From assembly GCF_024609215.1 (NCBI RefSeq), contig NZ_JANIPD030000002.1:1-64000 (forward strand): a stretch of 64,000 nucleotides of DNA. The letters are read 5' to 3'. Within the stretch, counting starts at the first letter, position 1. Each line of letters opens with the position of its first letter. The notes under the pieces were generated by a model. It saw nothing but the letters and a program-made list of their open reading frames with translations. It had not been told where the DNA came from and made no database searches. Below are positions 36,991 to 46,003 of the stretch, piece after piece. Source of the stretch: Curtanaerobium respiraculi (GTDB lineage Bacteria > Actinomycetota > Coriobacteriia > Coriobacteriales > Eggerthellaceae). The position numbers were made by a program, and so were the translations under genes.

Positions 36991-38619
36991 TTAGCGGCGG
37001 CGCAGGCGGGAGGCTATGCGGGCGAGGGTGGCGAATTCCCCGACATTGAACACCTTCGTCAAGCCGAAGGCGATGCCCAGCCCGACGATGCCGCAGATCG
37101 CGATCTCCACGACGGCGACGCCGATATGGCCGATTGCCGCTCCGATGGTCGCGGAGAGCAGGGGGTCGCCGGCGAGCAGGGCGATATCCGCCACGACGGC
37201 GACGGCGGTGGCCGCTACCGTGAGGAAGGCGGTGCGCCAGACGGCGTTGGCGCCGCCCTTGCCCACATAGTGCCGCAAGAGCACGATGCTGGCAGCGCAT
37301 CGCAGCGTGTAGTAGATCATGTCGGACACCGGCACGCCGTAGAGCCCCAGCACGCCGGGCTGGCATAGCACCGCGTACAGGATGAGCTGGAGGACCACGA
37401 TGGCGCAGTTGACGACCGCAAACGTCATGAGCTTGCGTAGGCTGGCGAATGCTTTGTACATGTACATGCCCACGGAGTAGATGGGCAGGCTCAGGACCCA
37501 TACGCGCAGAAGGTTGGATACTTGCGTCACGTCTGAGCCGCCGAACGCGCCCGCGTGGAACAGCTGGAAAAGCGGCTCGGACAGGGCGAACAGCATGCCG
37601 GTGAGCGGGATGATGAGGAAGAGCGTGCCGGCGAGCCCGCGGTGCACGTGGTTGCGGAAGGATGCGATGTCGCCGCGGGCCACATCGTCGCTCATCTCGG
37701 TGAACATGGTGCTCGACAGCGAGACCGCGACGATGCCGTACGGCAGCTGATACCACATCCAGGCATATGCGAGGGCCGAGGGCCCGTTATCCGCCGCGGA
37801 GAGGCTGAAGGCGTTGCGGAACGTGTATGCGACCAGGTTCGCGACGATGTATATGAGGGAGGGGAGGGCGATCTTGATGGTCTCGATGATCGCCGGATCC
37901 TTCAGCTTCAGATACGGTTCCCATCGGTACCCGGTCTTGATCAAGGCAGGGATCTGGATGAGGAACTGCACGGCGACGCCCGCCGTGGTGCCGATGGCGA
38001 GCACGACGATGCCCAGCTCCTGGTCGGGGATGAGGGCGAAGGCGATGAACGCTGCGATGACGACGAAATTGTTGAGCGCCGGCGCGATGGAGGTGAGGAA
38101 GAACGAGCGCTCCGCGTTGAGCACGCCCGTGATCACGCCGCCTAGGCCGTAGAATACGATTTGGAACGCGAAAACCTGGAAGAACTGCACGGTGCGCCGA
38201 TGGACTTCGGCGCCTTCGCCCACGGTGAACGTCTGCGTGGTGACCACCGCATCGGCGAATACGCACGAGAGGATCGAGAGCGCTCCCAGCAGTATGAGCG
38301 TGATGTTGAGGATATTCGACGTGTAGCGGTTGGCGCCGCGCTTGCCGTACCTCTCCTTCTCCAGTAGCAGCACGGGGAGGAACGCCGTCGCCAAAAAGCC
38401 ACCGGCGACCAGGTCGTACAGCACGTTGGGGAGGTTGTTGGCGACCTGGTAGGCGCTGGTGAGCAGCGTGTTCCCTAGCGCGAAGGCCATCGCCCAGGTG
38501 CGCGCCAGGCCCGTGATGCGCGAGAGCAACGTGCCCACGGTCATCAGACCGGTGTTCTTCACCACGCTCGCATCTGTCGGGTGGGATGGATGTTGTTCCT
38601 CTTCAGGCATAAGGTGCAT
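36991..38619 (-). CDS. murJ: MurJ-family lipid II flippase
   Basis: A 542-residue polytopic protein with about 14 segments. The MurJ signature is seen as GTLLSRITGLARTWAMAFALG near 24-44 and the YQVANNLPNVLYDLVAGG stretch. It moves lipid II across the membrane for peptidoglycan synthesis. ATG 38619 or 38610 may be the start; neither has a strong ribosome site. The open frame runs much further upstream through the antisense of nadK, but that part has no MurJ character. It is divergent from nadK. Confidence 0.9.
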   Translation of the reverse strand: MHLMPEEEQHPSHPTDASVVKNTGLMTVGTLLSRITGLARTWAMAFALGNTLLTSAYQVANNLPNVLYDLVAGGFLATAFLPVLLLEKERYGKRGANRYTSNILNITLILLGALSILSCVFADAVVTTQTFTVGEGAEVHRRTVQFFQVFAFQIVFYGLGGVITGVLNAERSFFLTSIAPALNNFVVIAAFIAFALIPDQELGIVVLAIGTTAGVAVQFLIQIPALIKTGYRWEPYLKLKDPAIIETIKIALPSLIYIVANLVAYTFRNAFSLSAADNGPSALAYAWMWYQLPYGIVAVSLSSTMFTEMSDDVARGDIASFRNHVHRGLAGTLFLIIPLTGMLFALSEPLFQLFHAGAFGGSDVTQVSNLLRVWVLSLPIYSVGMYMYKAFASLRKLMTFAVVNCAIVVLQLILYAVLCQPGVLGLYGVPVSDMIYYTLRCAASIVLLRHYVGKGGANAVWRTAFLTVAATAVAVVADIALLAGDPLLSATIGAAIGHIGVAVVEIAICGIVGLGIAFGLTKVFNVGEFATLARIASRLRRR

Positions 38620-38680
38620 GGTAGCAGCGCGCGCCGCCCGGCACGGGCTGCTTTCGCGATGCCCCCACAATTTCCAATGC

Positions 38681-38689
38681 TGGTATACT
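38681..38689 (+). promoter_or_regulatory. Extended -10 promoter of nadK
   Basis: TGGTATACT matches an extended -10 (TG-n-TATACT) 36 bases before the nadK start, with no clear -35. Confidence 0.4.
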
Positions 38690-38724
38690 TCTCGGATTGG
38701 ACGGGGCCGAGGGAAGGGGCCGGT

Positions 38725-39582
38725 ATGCGCATCGTGGTGGTCTATAACGCGTCGAACGCGATGGCGGTCGATTCCTCGATGCTGGTCTCCGCCTACTGCG
38801 CGTCGCAGGGGTTCGATTGCGTGCTCGTGTCCAGCCTGCAAGGCGGCCGCGAGCCGGTGCGCGGGTGCGATCTGGTGGTCGCCCTGGGCGGCGACGGTAC
38901 CATGCTGCGCGCGGCGCATCTGGCGAGCGCCGAAGGCACCCCGATCCTGGGCATCAACTACGGTCATCTGGGCTTTCTGGCCAATCGCGTGGAGCAGGGC
39001 GTCATCGCGGCGATCGCGTCGGCGCTGTCGGGCGACATCGCCCGCGATGAGCGCGCGAACCTGCGGATCGACGTGCTCTGCGAAGGCGACGACGAGGATG
39101 CTTTCGAGGGCGCCGGGGCGGCGGGAGCGTGGCATCGTTCGTACTTCGCCCTGAACGAGGTCGCCATCGCGCGTGGGCCCGCAGGGCGCATCGTCCATTT
39201 CGAGATGTTTTTCAACGGATTCGAGATGGGACGGGTGAGGGGAGACGGGGTCGTCGTCTCCAGCGCAACGGGGTCGACCGCCTATGCCCTGTCGGCGGGT
39301 GGGCCGCTGGTTGCGCCGGGCTATAAGGGCCTCATCGTCGTGCCCATCGCGCCGCACTCGTTGATGTCGCGGGCGATTCTCACCGACCCCAACGACGTCG
39401 TCGAAGTCGCCATGGGCGATGATGACGGAGATAGGGAGGCGGTGCTGTTCGTGGACGGTCTTCTCGAGGATTTGGAGAACCCGGCCAAGCGCGTCCGGGT
39501 CGTCCGCGGCTCCGTTCCCACCACGCTGCTCCGATACAGCTCCGATGGCTTCTACGCTCATGCGGCGAGCGTGTTCTTCTAA
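38725..39582 (+). CDS. nadK: NAD kinase
   Basis: A 285-residue NAD(+)/NADH kinase making NADP. GGDGTML near 55-61 is the catalytic motif, followed by INYGHLGFLA and the C-terminal GDGVVVSSATGSTAYALSAGGP. ATG follows GGGAAGGGG. Confidence 0.95.
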   Translation: MRIVVVYNASNAMAVDSSMLVSAYCASQGFDCVLVSSLQGGREPVRGCDLVVALGGDGTMLRAAHLASAEGTPILGINYGHLGFLANRVEQGVIAAIASALSGDIARDERANLRIDVLCEGDDEDAFEGAGAAGAWHRSYFALNEVAIARGPAGRIVHFEMFFNGFEMGRVRGDGVVVSSATGSTAYALSAGGPLVAPGYKGLIVVPIAPHSLMSRAILTDPNDVVEVAMGDDDGDREAVLFVDGLLEDLENPAKRVRVVRGSVPTTLLRYSSDGFYAHAASVFF

Positions 39583-39845
39583 AGGTTCGCCGCATTCCCC
39601 GACCCGAATATTGTGGAGAGGGTATGGGGTGGGTATGCACTGCACCTGGAATCACCCTGCTTGCGAGCCACGGTATGGTGAAAATCGATGAATGACGCCG
39701 CATGGGGCGCCGAATCCCTCTATACTTCATACGTTTGCGGTTTGGGATTCCCCACATGCGCGTCTTGGCGTTCCCGTGGAAGGAATGACCGCGGACACGC
39801 TCGGCGGCACGGCCGCCGGCGCTTCGGTCCGGCAAAGGAGGCAAT

Positions 39846-41156
39846 GTGATAGACCTCATGTTCGCGCAGGTGTCGTTCGTCGACGTCTTCAACTTCTGCG
39901 TGTTCATCGTTTTCACGTGCTGCTACGCATATCAGCTGTTCTACGTGTTCGTCACGTTGACGCGCCGTCCGCCGAAGCACATCTCCCAAGTCGATCATAA
40001 GTTTGCGGTCCTCATCTCCGCGCGTAACGAAAGCGCCGTCATCGGGGACCTCATCCACAGCATCCGCGTGCAGAATTACCCGAGCGACAAGATCGACGTA
40101 TTCGTCATCGCGGACAACTGCACGGACAACACCGCGGAGGTCGCGCGTTTGGCGGGGGCGAACGTGTTCGAGCGCGAGAACCTTCAGCAGAAGGGCAAGG
40201 GATACGCGCTCGATTACGGTTATAAGCGTATCCAGCAATATTACGGCGATGAAGGCTACGAGGCGTACTTCGTGTTCGATGCCGACAACGTGCTCGACGT
40301 CAACTATTTCCGCGAGATGAACAACACGTTCGATTCCGGTGCCATAGCAAGCACCAGCTACCGCAATTCGAAGAACTTCGCCAGCAACTGGATTTCCGCG
40401 GGCTACGGCGTGTGGTTCCTGCGCGAGGGGAAGTACATCAACCAGAGCCGCTTGACACTGCAGACCAGCTGCGCGGTGTCCGGGACGGGCTTCTTCATCC
40501 GCGCCGACGTGCTCGAGCGCGCAGGCGGTTGGAAATGGCATCTGCTGACGGAGGATATCGAGTTCTCCACGAGCACCATCTGCGACGGCGGGCGCATCGC
40601 CTATTGTCCCACGGCCGTGCTCTACGATGAGCAACCCACGACGTTCCGCGATTCGTGGAACCAGCGCGAACGTTGGGCGAAGGGTTTCTACCAGGTGTTC
40701 GGCAACTACGGTGCCGGGTTGGTGCGCGGCATCTTCAGGAACGGCAAGGGCCGCCGATTCGCCTGCTACGACATGCTGATGACCATCGCCCCCGGCATGC
40801 TGCTCACCATCGTCATGATCATCTTCAACGCAATCATCATCGCGCTGTCGTTCATGGGGCTCATGTCCACCGGCCAGATGATCGCATCCAGCCTGTCGTC
40901 GATTGTCTTCTGCTTGGCAAGCTACATGCTGTTCATGTTCCTGAACGGCGTCCTCACCATATTCACTGAATGGGACAACATCCACACCAGCACGGCCAAG
41001 AAGGTGCGCTATCTGTTCACCTTCCCGTTCTTCATGATCACCTACATCCCCATTGCGATCGCAGCGCTGTTCATGAAGCCCGAATGGAAGCCCATCAAGC
41101 ACAGCGTCTCCGTGAACGTGAACGAGTTTTCGACCGCGCAGCTCCAGCAGCGCTAG
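39846..41156 (+). CDS. Membrane glycosyltransferase, family 2 (processive type)
   Basis: A 436-residue protein with one N-terminal membrane segment (about 10-32), a GT-A domain with VLISARNESAVIGD, the DADN metal-binding motif near 140, TEDIEF near 235 and QRERWAKG, the QxxRW motif of processive enzymes, near 265. Three C-terminal membrane segments follow (about 305-335, 345-375, 395-415). It probably makes a cell-surface polysaccharide from nucleotide sugars; the sugar is unknown. GTG 39846 follows AAAGGAGG closely. Confidence 0.85.
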   Translation: MIDLMFAQVSFVDVFNFCVFIVFTCCYAYQLFYVFVTLTRRPPKHISQVDHKFAVLISARNESAVIGDLIHSIRVQNYPSDKIDVFVIADNCTDNTAEVARLAGANVFERENLQQKGKGYALDYGYKRIQQYYGDEGYEAYFVFDADNVLDVNYFREMNNTFDSGAIASTSYRNSKNFASNWISAGYGVWFLREGKYINQSRLTLQTSCAVSGTGFFIRADVLERAGGWKWHLLTEDIEFSTSTICDGGRIAYCPTAVLYDEQPTTFRDSWNQRERWAKGFYQVFGNYGAGLVRGIFRNGKGRRFACYDMLMTIAPGMLLTIVMIIFNAIIIALSFMGLMSTGQMIASSLSSIVFCLASYMLFMFLNGVLTIFTEWDNIHTSTAKKVRYLFTFPFFMITYIPIAIAALFMKPEWKPIKHSVSVNVNEFSTAQLQQR

Positions 41157-41240
41157 CGCAGCGCTGGCGGATCCCGCTTCCATCGAACCGCCTCTGCCCC
41201 TTCATCTCGAGAGGCTTTTATCGCTGCATGCGCAGATTGG

Positions 41241-41267
41241 GTGACAGGCAACCGTATTGTTTGTCAC
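41241..41267 (+). repeat. 27-bp repeat, solitary copy
   Basis: Starts GTGACAGGCAACC and ends TTTGTCAC. An identical copy occurs at 41350 and an inverted copy at 41387. The unit itself begins and ends with GTGACA/TGTCAC inverted ends. Confidence 0.8.
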
Positions 41268-41332
41268 ATTTTGATGTGGACTCCGAAGAGCGGACATTCG
41301 ACCCCCGCTGAATGACAGCGAGCTTCTCCCGG

Positions 41333-41413
41333 GTGACAGGCAACCGCGGGTGACAGGCAACCGTATTGTTTGTCACGCGATTCCGTGTGACAAACAATAC
41401 GGTTGCCTGTCAC
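41333..41413 (+). repeat. Partial copy plus perfect 27-bp inverted pair
   Basis: A 15-base partial copy (41333-41347) precedes a full copy at 41350-41376, which is followed after a 10-base loop by its perfect inverted copy at 41387-41413. The RNA would fold into an uninterrupted 27-pair hairpin. It has no T-run and lies in a 413-base gene-free gap between the glycosyltransferase and comF, so it looks like a dispersed repeat family rather than a terminator. Confidence 0.8.
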
Positions 41414-41569
41414 CTGTCGCCTGTCCTTTTGTCGCAGAGTGCAGGATGCGGTCGGGGCGGGGATGTTCCGGTGATGCGGACGGGATCGGCGCGGGGTGCT
41501 TGCGCCCGGGGGCGGAGGCTTCTGGGGTGACGCCGCGGCGGTATCCTGTCTACAGGCGAAAGGGGGAGC

Positions 41570-42361
41570 TTGGATCAGGGGGATAGATTCAAGAGGGATG
41601 CAGGTTCCCCCGCCCTTTCGCCACTGCGGGACGAGGGAGCCGTCGCGTATGCGAAGGCGATGGCCCTCAGTTTTGCCGAGGTGCTCTGGCCGACGAGATG
41701 CGCGATATGCGACGCCCCGGGCGAAGTGCTCTGCGAACGGTGCAAAGGAGAGCTCGCTTTCGTGGACTACTGGAAATCCTGCCCGCGGTGCGGCGCTCCA
41801 TGGGGGATGTACCAATGCACGGAATGCAACGCCCTGGTCCTGCAAGAGGCAGGCTACGTCCGCGTTCCCTACCGGGGATTGGCATGCGCGGTCCATTTCG
41901 ACGACCGCAGCGCACAGGTGGTTCGCGTCTACAAGGATGCGGGGGAGCGGCGGCTTGCCGCGGATATCGCCTACTTCATCGCGAGTGCGATACCCCCGGG
42001 TTGGCTGGAGGGGGCCGCCATCACCTTCGTGCCTGCAACCCGCAAAGCGCACCGCAGACGCGGGTTCGACCATGCGGAGGAGATCGCCCGCCATACGGCC
42101 GGTTTGCTCAAGGCGCCCCTTGTTCAATTGCTCCTTCCCCCGGATGCCCATGACCAGCGCGCCCTTTCCCGCAAGGAGCGGTTCGCCAACCTGGGCGCGG
42201 CGGTCCGGGCACGGCGCGCCGTCCATCTAGCTCCGCCGCAGCGGGTCATCGTGGTGGACGATGTGGTCACGACGGGCGCGACGATATCGGCGGCCTCTCG
42301 GGCCCTGCTGGATGCGGGGGTCGGCTGCGTGTACGGAGCGGCCTTCGCACGCGTCTGCTAG
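41570..42361 (+). CDS. comF: ComF-family phosphoribosyltransferase-like protein
   Basis: A 263-residue protein. The N-terminal double zinc ribbon has CAICD/CERC and CPRCG/CTEC pairs; the C-terminal domain carries VIVVDDVVTTGAT, the PRPP-binding loop, near 225. ComFC-like proteins take part in DNA uptake in competent species. TTG 41570 is close to AAGGGGGAG; a later ATG at 41660 is also possible. No other competence genes lie nearby. Confidence 0.85.
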   Translation: MDQGDRFKRDAGSPALSPLRDEGAVAYAKAMALSFAEVLWPTRCAICDAPGEVLCERCKGELAFVDYWKSCPRCGAPWGMYQCTECNALVLQEAGYVRVPYRGLACAVHFDDRSAQVVRVYKDAGERRLAADIAYFIASAIPPGWLEGAAITFVPATRKAHRRRGFDHAEEIARHTAGLLKAPLVQLLLPPDAHDQRALSRKERFANLGAAVRARRAVHLAPPQRVIVVDDVVTTGATISAASRALLDAGVGCVYGAAFARVC

Positions 42362-42388
42362 CTTTTCCGCCGCCTTCCACCCCTTACT

Positions 42389-42413
42389 CTTCCACCGCTC
42401 ACGCGGGTGGAAG
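42389..42413 (+). terminator. Terminator-like hairpin after comF
   Basis: CTTCCACC and GGTGGAAG form a perfect eight-base stem around nine bases, followed by GATTTAT. The T-run is weak. Confidence 0.45.
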
Positions 42414-42450
42414 GATTTATACGGCAATTCGGCAACGGTGCAGTTCCTTC

Positions 42451-42459
42451 TGATACAAT
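42451..42459 (+). promoter_or_regulatory. Extended -10 promoter of the structured leader RNA
   Basis: TGATACAAT is an extended -10 element (TG-n-TACAAT). Transcription would start near 42466. Confidence 0.45.
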
Positions 42460-42465
42460 CTCAAG

Positions 42466-42712
42466 AGTTTTTCGCGGGCTGTAGTTGCGAGATGCGCTCG
42501 TCGCATCTCAATTCCATGGCAGATGCGGCCGAAAGGATCCACGTAAGCGGGCAACCGTGAGCATGGCGCATTCTAGAGGTAAGTCGCACCGCCCGTTTAC
42601 ATCATGCGGCACGGTGCCGCGCGGGCGAGAGGGTGATGGTGCAAGCTCAGCCCCGGTGCGCGAGTGTGGGGGCAAAGACTAGGTCAGCCGCGAAACTACG
42701 ACGGTGAGGGTC
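42466..42712 (+). ncRNA. Structured non-coding RNA, candidate raiA RNA
   Basis: About 250 bases without a convincing gene, between comF and a lipoprotein gene, fold into several stems: GAGATGCG/CGCATCTC (42489-42509), a long-range GTAAGCGGGC (42543-42552) with GCCCGTTTAC (42591-42600), and GCGGCAC/GTGCCGC (42606-42620). The following GAGAGGGTGATGGTGCAAGC is single-strand-like. raiA RNAs, known from Firmicutes and Actinobacteria, are typically found next to comFC or raiA, which is the main reason for the proposal. The covariance model could not be tested. A cis-regulatory leader of the transporter gene is the alternative. Confidence 0.4.
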
Positions 42713-42728
42713 AAGGAGGATCTTGCTT

Positions 42729-43604
42729 ATGAAGCGCCGGTTAATGGCAATTGCCGCTGCTGCGGCCATGTGCGTGATAGCGTTCGGCTTATGCGGCTGC
42801 CAGGTGCTGGCAAGCTCGTCTGCCTATTCGCCCGAAAAGAAGCAGGCGACGGTGTCATCTCCCGCTTTGGGCAAGGATGGCGTGCTCCGCGTCGGAGTCA
42901 ACTCATCGAACGCGCCATTCTCCACCCAGGTTTCCGGCAGGCTCGTGGGAATCGACGTCGACATCGCCGCGGCGCTTGCGACCGAGATGGGGCTCGATCT
43001 CGAGCTGGTGGACGTGGGGAGTGATTCTCGAGGCGCCCTCACCGACGGAACGGTGGACGTGGTCATGAACATGAGCCAGTCCGACACCTCGGCCACCGCG
43101 TGGCTTTCCGATACGTACATCCCCACGGCCGTGGTCCTGTTCGCCCAGTCCGCGGACGCCGGCATGCCCATCTCCGATTCGAAGACCACCATCGAGGCCC
43201 AGGCCACGTCGTTGAGCTCCTGGGAGGCGACGAACCAGTTCACGGCTGCGACGGTGCAAAGCGTGTCCGATTTGAAGACGGCCTTCTCCGACCTCGAGTC
43301 CGGAAAGGTGAAGTACGTCGCCTCGGATGCCGTCATCGGCTCGTACGTCGCCCACACCTCGGGCTCGTCGGCGGTCATCGTCGGCTCCCTTCAGAAGGTC
43401 GGCGGCTACAGCATCGGCCTGTCCACTTCGAACGACCAGCTGAAGACGGCCGTTTCCAATGCTCTCGATACGATTTCGTCCAACGGCGTGATCGGCGTGA
43501 TCGAAACCAAGTGGCTGGGCAAGGAGATTGACCTGTCCAACGTCGCCTTGTCGGTCGCGGCCCAGAAGGCCTCCGATTCCAAGACGACCGCCGCAGGCGC
43601 GTAA
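42729..43604 (+). CDS. Amino-acid ABC transporter substrate-binding lipoprotein
   Basis: A 291-residue protein with a lipoprotein signal ending GLCGC near residue 24. The rest is a type 3 solute-binding domain: LRVGVNSSNAPFS, LVGIDVDIAAALATEMGLDLEL and a C-terminal GVIGVIETKWLG helix, as in polar-amino-acid binders. No permease or ATPase gene is adjacent. ATG 42729 is eight bases after AAGGAGGA. Confidence 0.85.
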   Translation: MKRRLMAIAAAAAMCVIAFGLCGCQVLASSSAYSPEKKQATVSSPALGKDGVLRVGVNSSNAPFSTQVSGRLVGIDVDIAAALATEMGLDLELVDVGSDSRGALTDGTVDVVMNMSQSDTSATAWLSDTYIPTAVVLFAQSADAGMPISDSKTTIEAQATSLSSWEATNQFTAATVQSVSDLKTAFSDLESGKVKYVASDAVIGSYVAHTSGSSAVIVGSLQKVGGYSIGLSTSNDQLKTAVSNALDTISSNGVIGVIETKWLGKEIDLSNVALSVAAQKASDSKTTAAGA

Positions 43605-43622
43605 GCACGGGAGAGAGAGGAC

Positions 43623-43638
43623 ACGCCCATTCGGGCGT
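43623..43638 (+). terminator. Weak hairpin after the binding-protein gene
   Basis: ACGCCC and GGGCGT form a six-base stem around ATTC, with no T-run. It could end the transcript before the heme operon. Confidence 0.35.
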
Positions 43639-43796
43639 CTACCATCGGTGGGTTATCCCTTCTGCGCTGCTACCCCCCGTGGAGTATCGTAGTCTGTGCA
43701 TCATTCGAAGCCCCTCCGGCAGGCGCGGGCGGACGGACGGCATACTCTACGCTCATGTTGCTTTTTGCAGCGCAGGAGGAAGAGCGGAGGAGCGCC

Positions 43797-44474
43797 ATGC
43801 AAAGCAAGCGAGGGGAAGGCTCCCGCACGGGTGCGGGATATCCGATTTTTGTCGATTTGAACCAGCGCCGGGTCGTCGTCATAGGCGGCGGATCGGTCGC
43901 CGAACGCAAAATAGCCACGTTGCTCGAGTTCGGGGCGGACGTGCGCGTGGTGTCCCCCGAGGTCACCGATCCCATTGCCCGGCTCGCTGCGGAAGGCGGG
44001 ATCGAGCTGCGAAAACGCGTGTACGAGCCCGGCGATCTGGAGGGCGCTTTCCTGGCCATATGCACGTGCGGCAAGCCCGAGGAGGATGCCCGCGTCCACG
44101 ACGAGGCCCGTCGGCGGAATTGCCTGCTCAACGTTGCCGATGTTCCATCGGAGTGCGATTTCATCCTCCCGTCGTTCATGAGCCGCGGCAGGTTGCAGAT
44201 CGCGGTGTCCACCAACGGGTCGGCTTGCACGGAGGCGAAGAACATCCGGCGCCACCTCGAGGAGGAGTACGATGAGAGCTGGGAGGCGTACCTCGACCTG
44301 CTCTATGAGATGCGCCAATTGGTGAAGCAGCGCATCGAAGGCCAAGAGGAGCATCGGAAGCCCATCTTCGAAGCCGCGACCCGCGTCGGATTCCGGCAGC
44401 GGTTGGCCGCAGGCGAGGATATCACGGCCGAAGACGCCTATGCTGAAGCGGTCCGCGCAGCTCGGGAGGATTAG
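43797..44474 (+). CDS. Precorrin-2 dehydrogenase / sirohydrochlorin ferrochelatase
   Basis: A 225-residue protein like the N-terminal half of CysG or Met8. IFVDLNQRRVVVIGGGSVAERKI is the NAD-binding start; VADVPSECDFILPSFMSRGRLQIAVSTNG is the conserved central segment carrying the active-site Asp region. It makes sirohydrochlorin from precorrin-2 and probably inserts iron to give siroheme, the branch precursor for the Ahb heme pathway. ATG 43797 follows GGAGGAG. It is the first gene of the heme operon and ends one base before the hemA start. Confidence 0.9.
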   Translation: MQSKRGEGSRTGAGYPIFVDLNQRRVVVIGGGSVAERKIATLLEFGADVRVVSPEVTDPIARLAAEGGIELRKRVYEPGDLEGAFLAICTCGKPEEDARVHDEARRRNCLLNVADVPSECDFILPSFMSRGRLQIAVSTNGSACTEAKNIRRHLEEEYDESWEAYLDLLYEMRQLVKQRIEGQEEHRKPIFEAATRVGFRQRLAAGEDITAEDAYAEAVRAARED

Positions 44475-44475
44475 C

Positions 44476-46002
44476 ATGCAAGTGTATATGGTCGGCCTAT
44501 CCCATAAGACCGCCGAAGTGGACGTGCGCGAGGCCGTGTCCATCACGCATGTGAGGTGCGAGAGCGCCGACCGCGTGCTCGCCCAGCAGCCCGCGATCCG
44601 CGGCGCCGTCATCCTGTCCACATGCAACCGGACTGAAATCTACGTCGATACCGACGATTCCCGTGCCGCCCACGAGCAGATCTGCGATTTCATCGCATCG
44701 TTCAACTCCATCGACCGCAGCGTGTTCGAAGGCCATCTGTACAAGCGCAACGGGTTCGAGGCGGTGCACCATCTGTTCAGCGTGGTATCCTCGCTGGAAT
44801 CCATGGTGCTAGGCGAGCAGCAGATCACCGGGCAGGTGCGCGAGGCCTTCAAGAAGAGCATGCAGGCCGGTACCTGCACCATGGTCCTCGCGCGGCTGTT
44901 CCGCCAAGCGCTGTCCTGCGGCAAGCGCGTCCGAAACGAAACTGCGATCAGCGAGAACCACATCTCCCTGTCGACGGTCGCGATCGATGTCGCGCGCGAT
45001 GAATTCGACATCTTCGACGATAAGACCGTCTTGGTCGTCGGATCGGGGGAGATGAGCGAGCTTGCGGCGCGTTACCTGCGCGAACTGGGCGTGCGATCCT
45101 TCATCGTCAGCAGCCGCACGTTCGCCCACGCCTGCACCCTCGCCCAGGAACTGGGCGGCGATGCGCAGCCGTACGAGAATCTTCCCGAGTTGCTGAGCCA
45201 TGCGGATATCGTCATCTCGTCCACGGCGGCGCCCCGCACGATCATCGAACCCGCCATGCTGCAACGATGCAAGGAACATCTGCTCATCCTGGACATCGCG
45301 CTGCCCCGCGATGTCGATCCCGCCTGCGCCGGCGTTCCGGGCGTGACATTGTACGACCTCGACAACCTGGGTCGCATCATCAGCGAAAACCAGCGGAAGC
45401 GCCGCAAAGCCGCCGATGCCGCCCGCGCTATCGTCGAGAACGAGACCCGGAACTTCCTTTTGTGGGTCGCCGAGCATGCGGTGACGCCGACCATCAAACG
45501 GATGCGCGCGGATGCGGAAACCATGCGCGTGTCCGAGGTGGACCATCTGGTGCGCAAGCTCACGGTGGACCTGAGCGACGACGATCGCGCCTCCCTTGAT
45601 GCGGCAACGCGCGCCATCGTGAAGAAGATGCTGCACGAGCCGACGGTGCGCATGAAGCAGAGCGCCGCGCACAATCGCGATTTCGAATGCGTCGAGGCGG
45701 TGCGCTACCTGTATGGCTATTCGAATCCTGGCGAGATGGTGGAGCATGCCGCTTCCATCTCGGATGACATGGCCGCGATCGGCGGCCCCCGCTCGCCGAA
45801 GGGCGGTATGCCGCCCCATCCGATTCCCCGCAATACCCATATCGCGGGACTGAACGGGAGCTTGAGCCGCAAGGACATGATCGCCATGTGCCGCCATATA
45901 TTGGATTCGCTTGACGCCGAGGGCGGCATGCCGACCGACCGGATTCCCCTGGCGCGCGTGCAGGCGTACGCGCAGCAGGTTGCGAAGGCGAAGGAGGAAT
46001 AG
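44476..46002 (+). CDS. hemA: Glutamyl-tRNA reductase
   Basis: A 508-residue enzyme reducing glutamyl-tRNA(Glu) to glutamate-1-semialdehyde with NADPH. The catalytic Cys is in STCNRTE near residue 50, LSHKTA is near 9-14 and the NADPH loop is VVGSGEMSELAARYL near 190. It is about 80 residues longer than usual; the extra C-terminal part contains GGPRSPKGGMPPHPIPRN and a final helical piece. Such tails may bind a regulator or HemL (inference). Confidence 0.95.
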   Translation: MQVYMVGLSHKTAEVDVREAVSITHVRCESADRVLAQQPAIRGAVILSTCNRTEIYVDTDDSRAAHEQICDFIASFNSIDRSVFEGHLYKRNGFEAVHHLFSVVSSLESMVLGEQQITGQVREAFKKSMQAGTCTMVLARLFRQALSCGKRVRNETAISENHISLSTVAIDVARDEFDIFDDKTVLVVGSGEMSELAARYLRELGVRSFIVSSRTFAHACTLAQELGGDAQPYENLPELLSHADIVISSTAAPRTIIEPAMLQRCKEHLLILDIALPRDVDPACAGVPGVTLYDLDNLGRIISENQRKRRKAADAARAIVENETRNFLLWVAEHAVTPTIKRMRADAETMRVSEVDHLVRKLTVDLSDDDRASLDAATRAIVKKMLHEPTVRMKQSAAHNRDFECVEAVRYLYGYSNPGEMVEHAASISDDMAAIGGPRSPKGGMPPHPIPRNTHIAGLNGSLSRKDMIAMCRHILDSLDAEGGMPTDRIPLARVQAYAQQVAKAKEE

Positions 46003-46003
46003 G

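Noticed and set aside
36991-39645. An 884-residue minus-strand protein
   Set aside because: The first 340 residues are the antisense of nadK; only the MurJ part has family character.
41241-41413. CRISPR array
   Set aside because: Only two direct copies, one inverted copy, and no regular unique spacers or cas genes.
42466-42712. T-box or c-di-AMP riboswitch
   Set aside because: Fragments such as AGGGTGATGGTGC recall the T-box sequence, but no full T-box motif, antiterminator or ydaO core could be aligned by eye.
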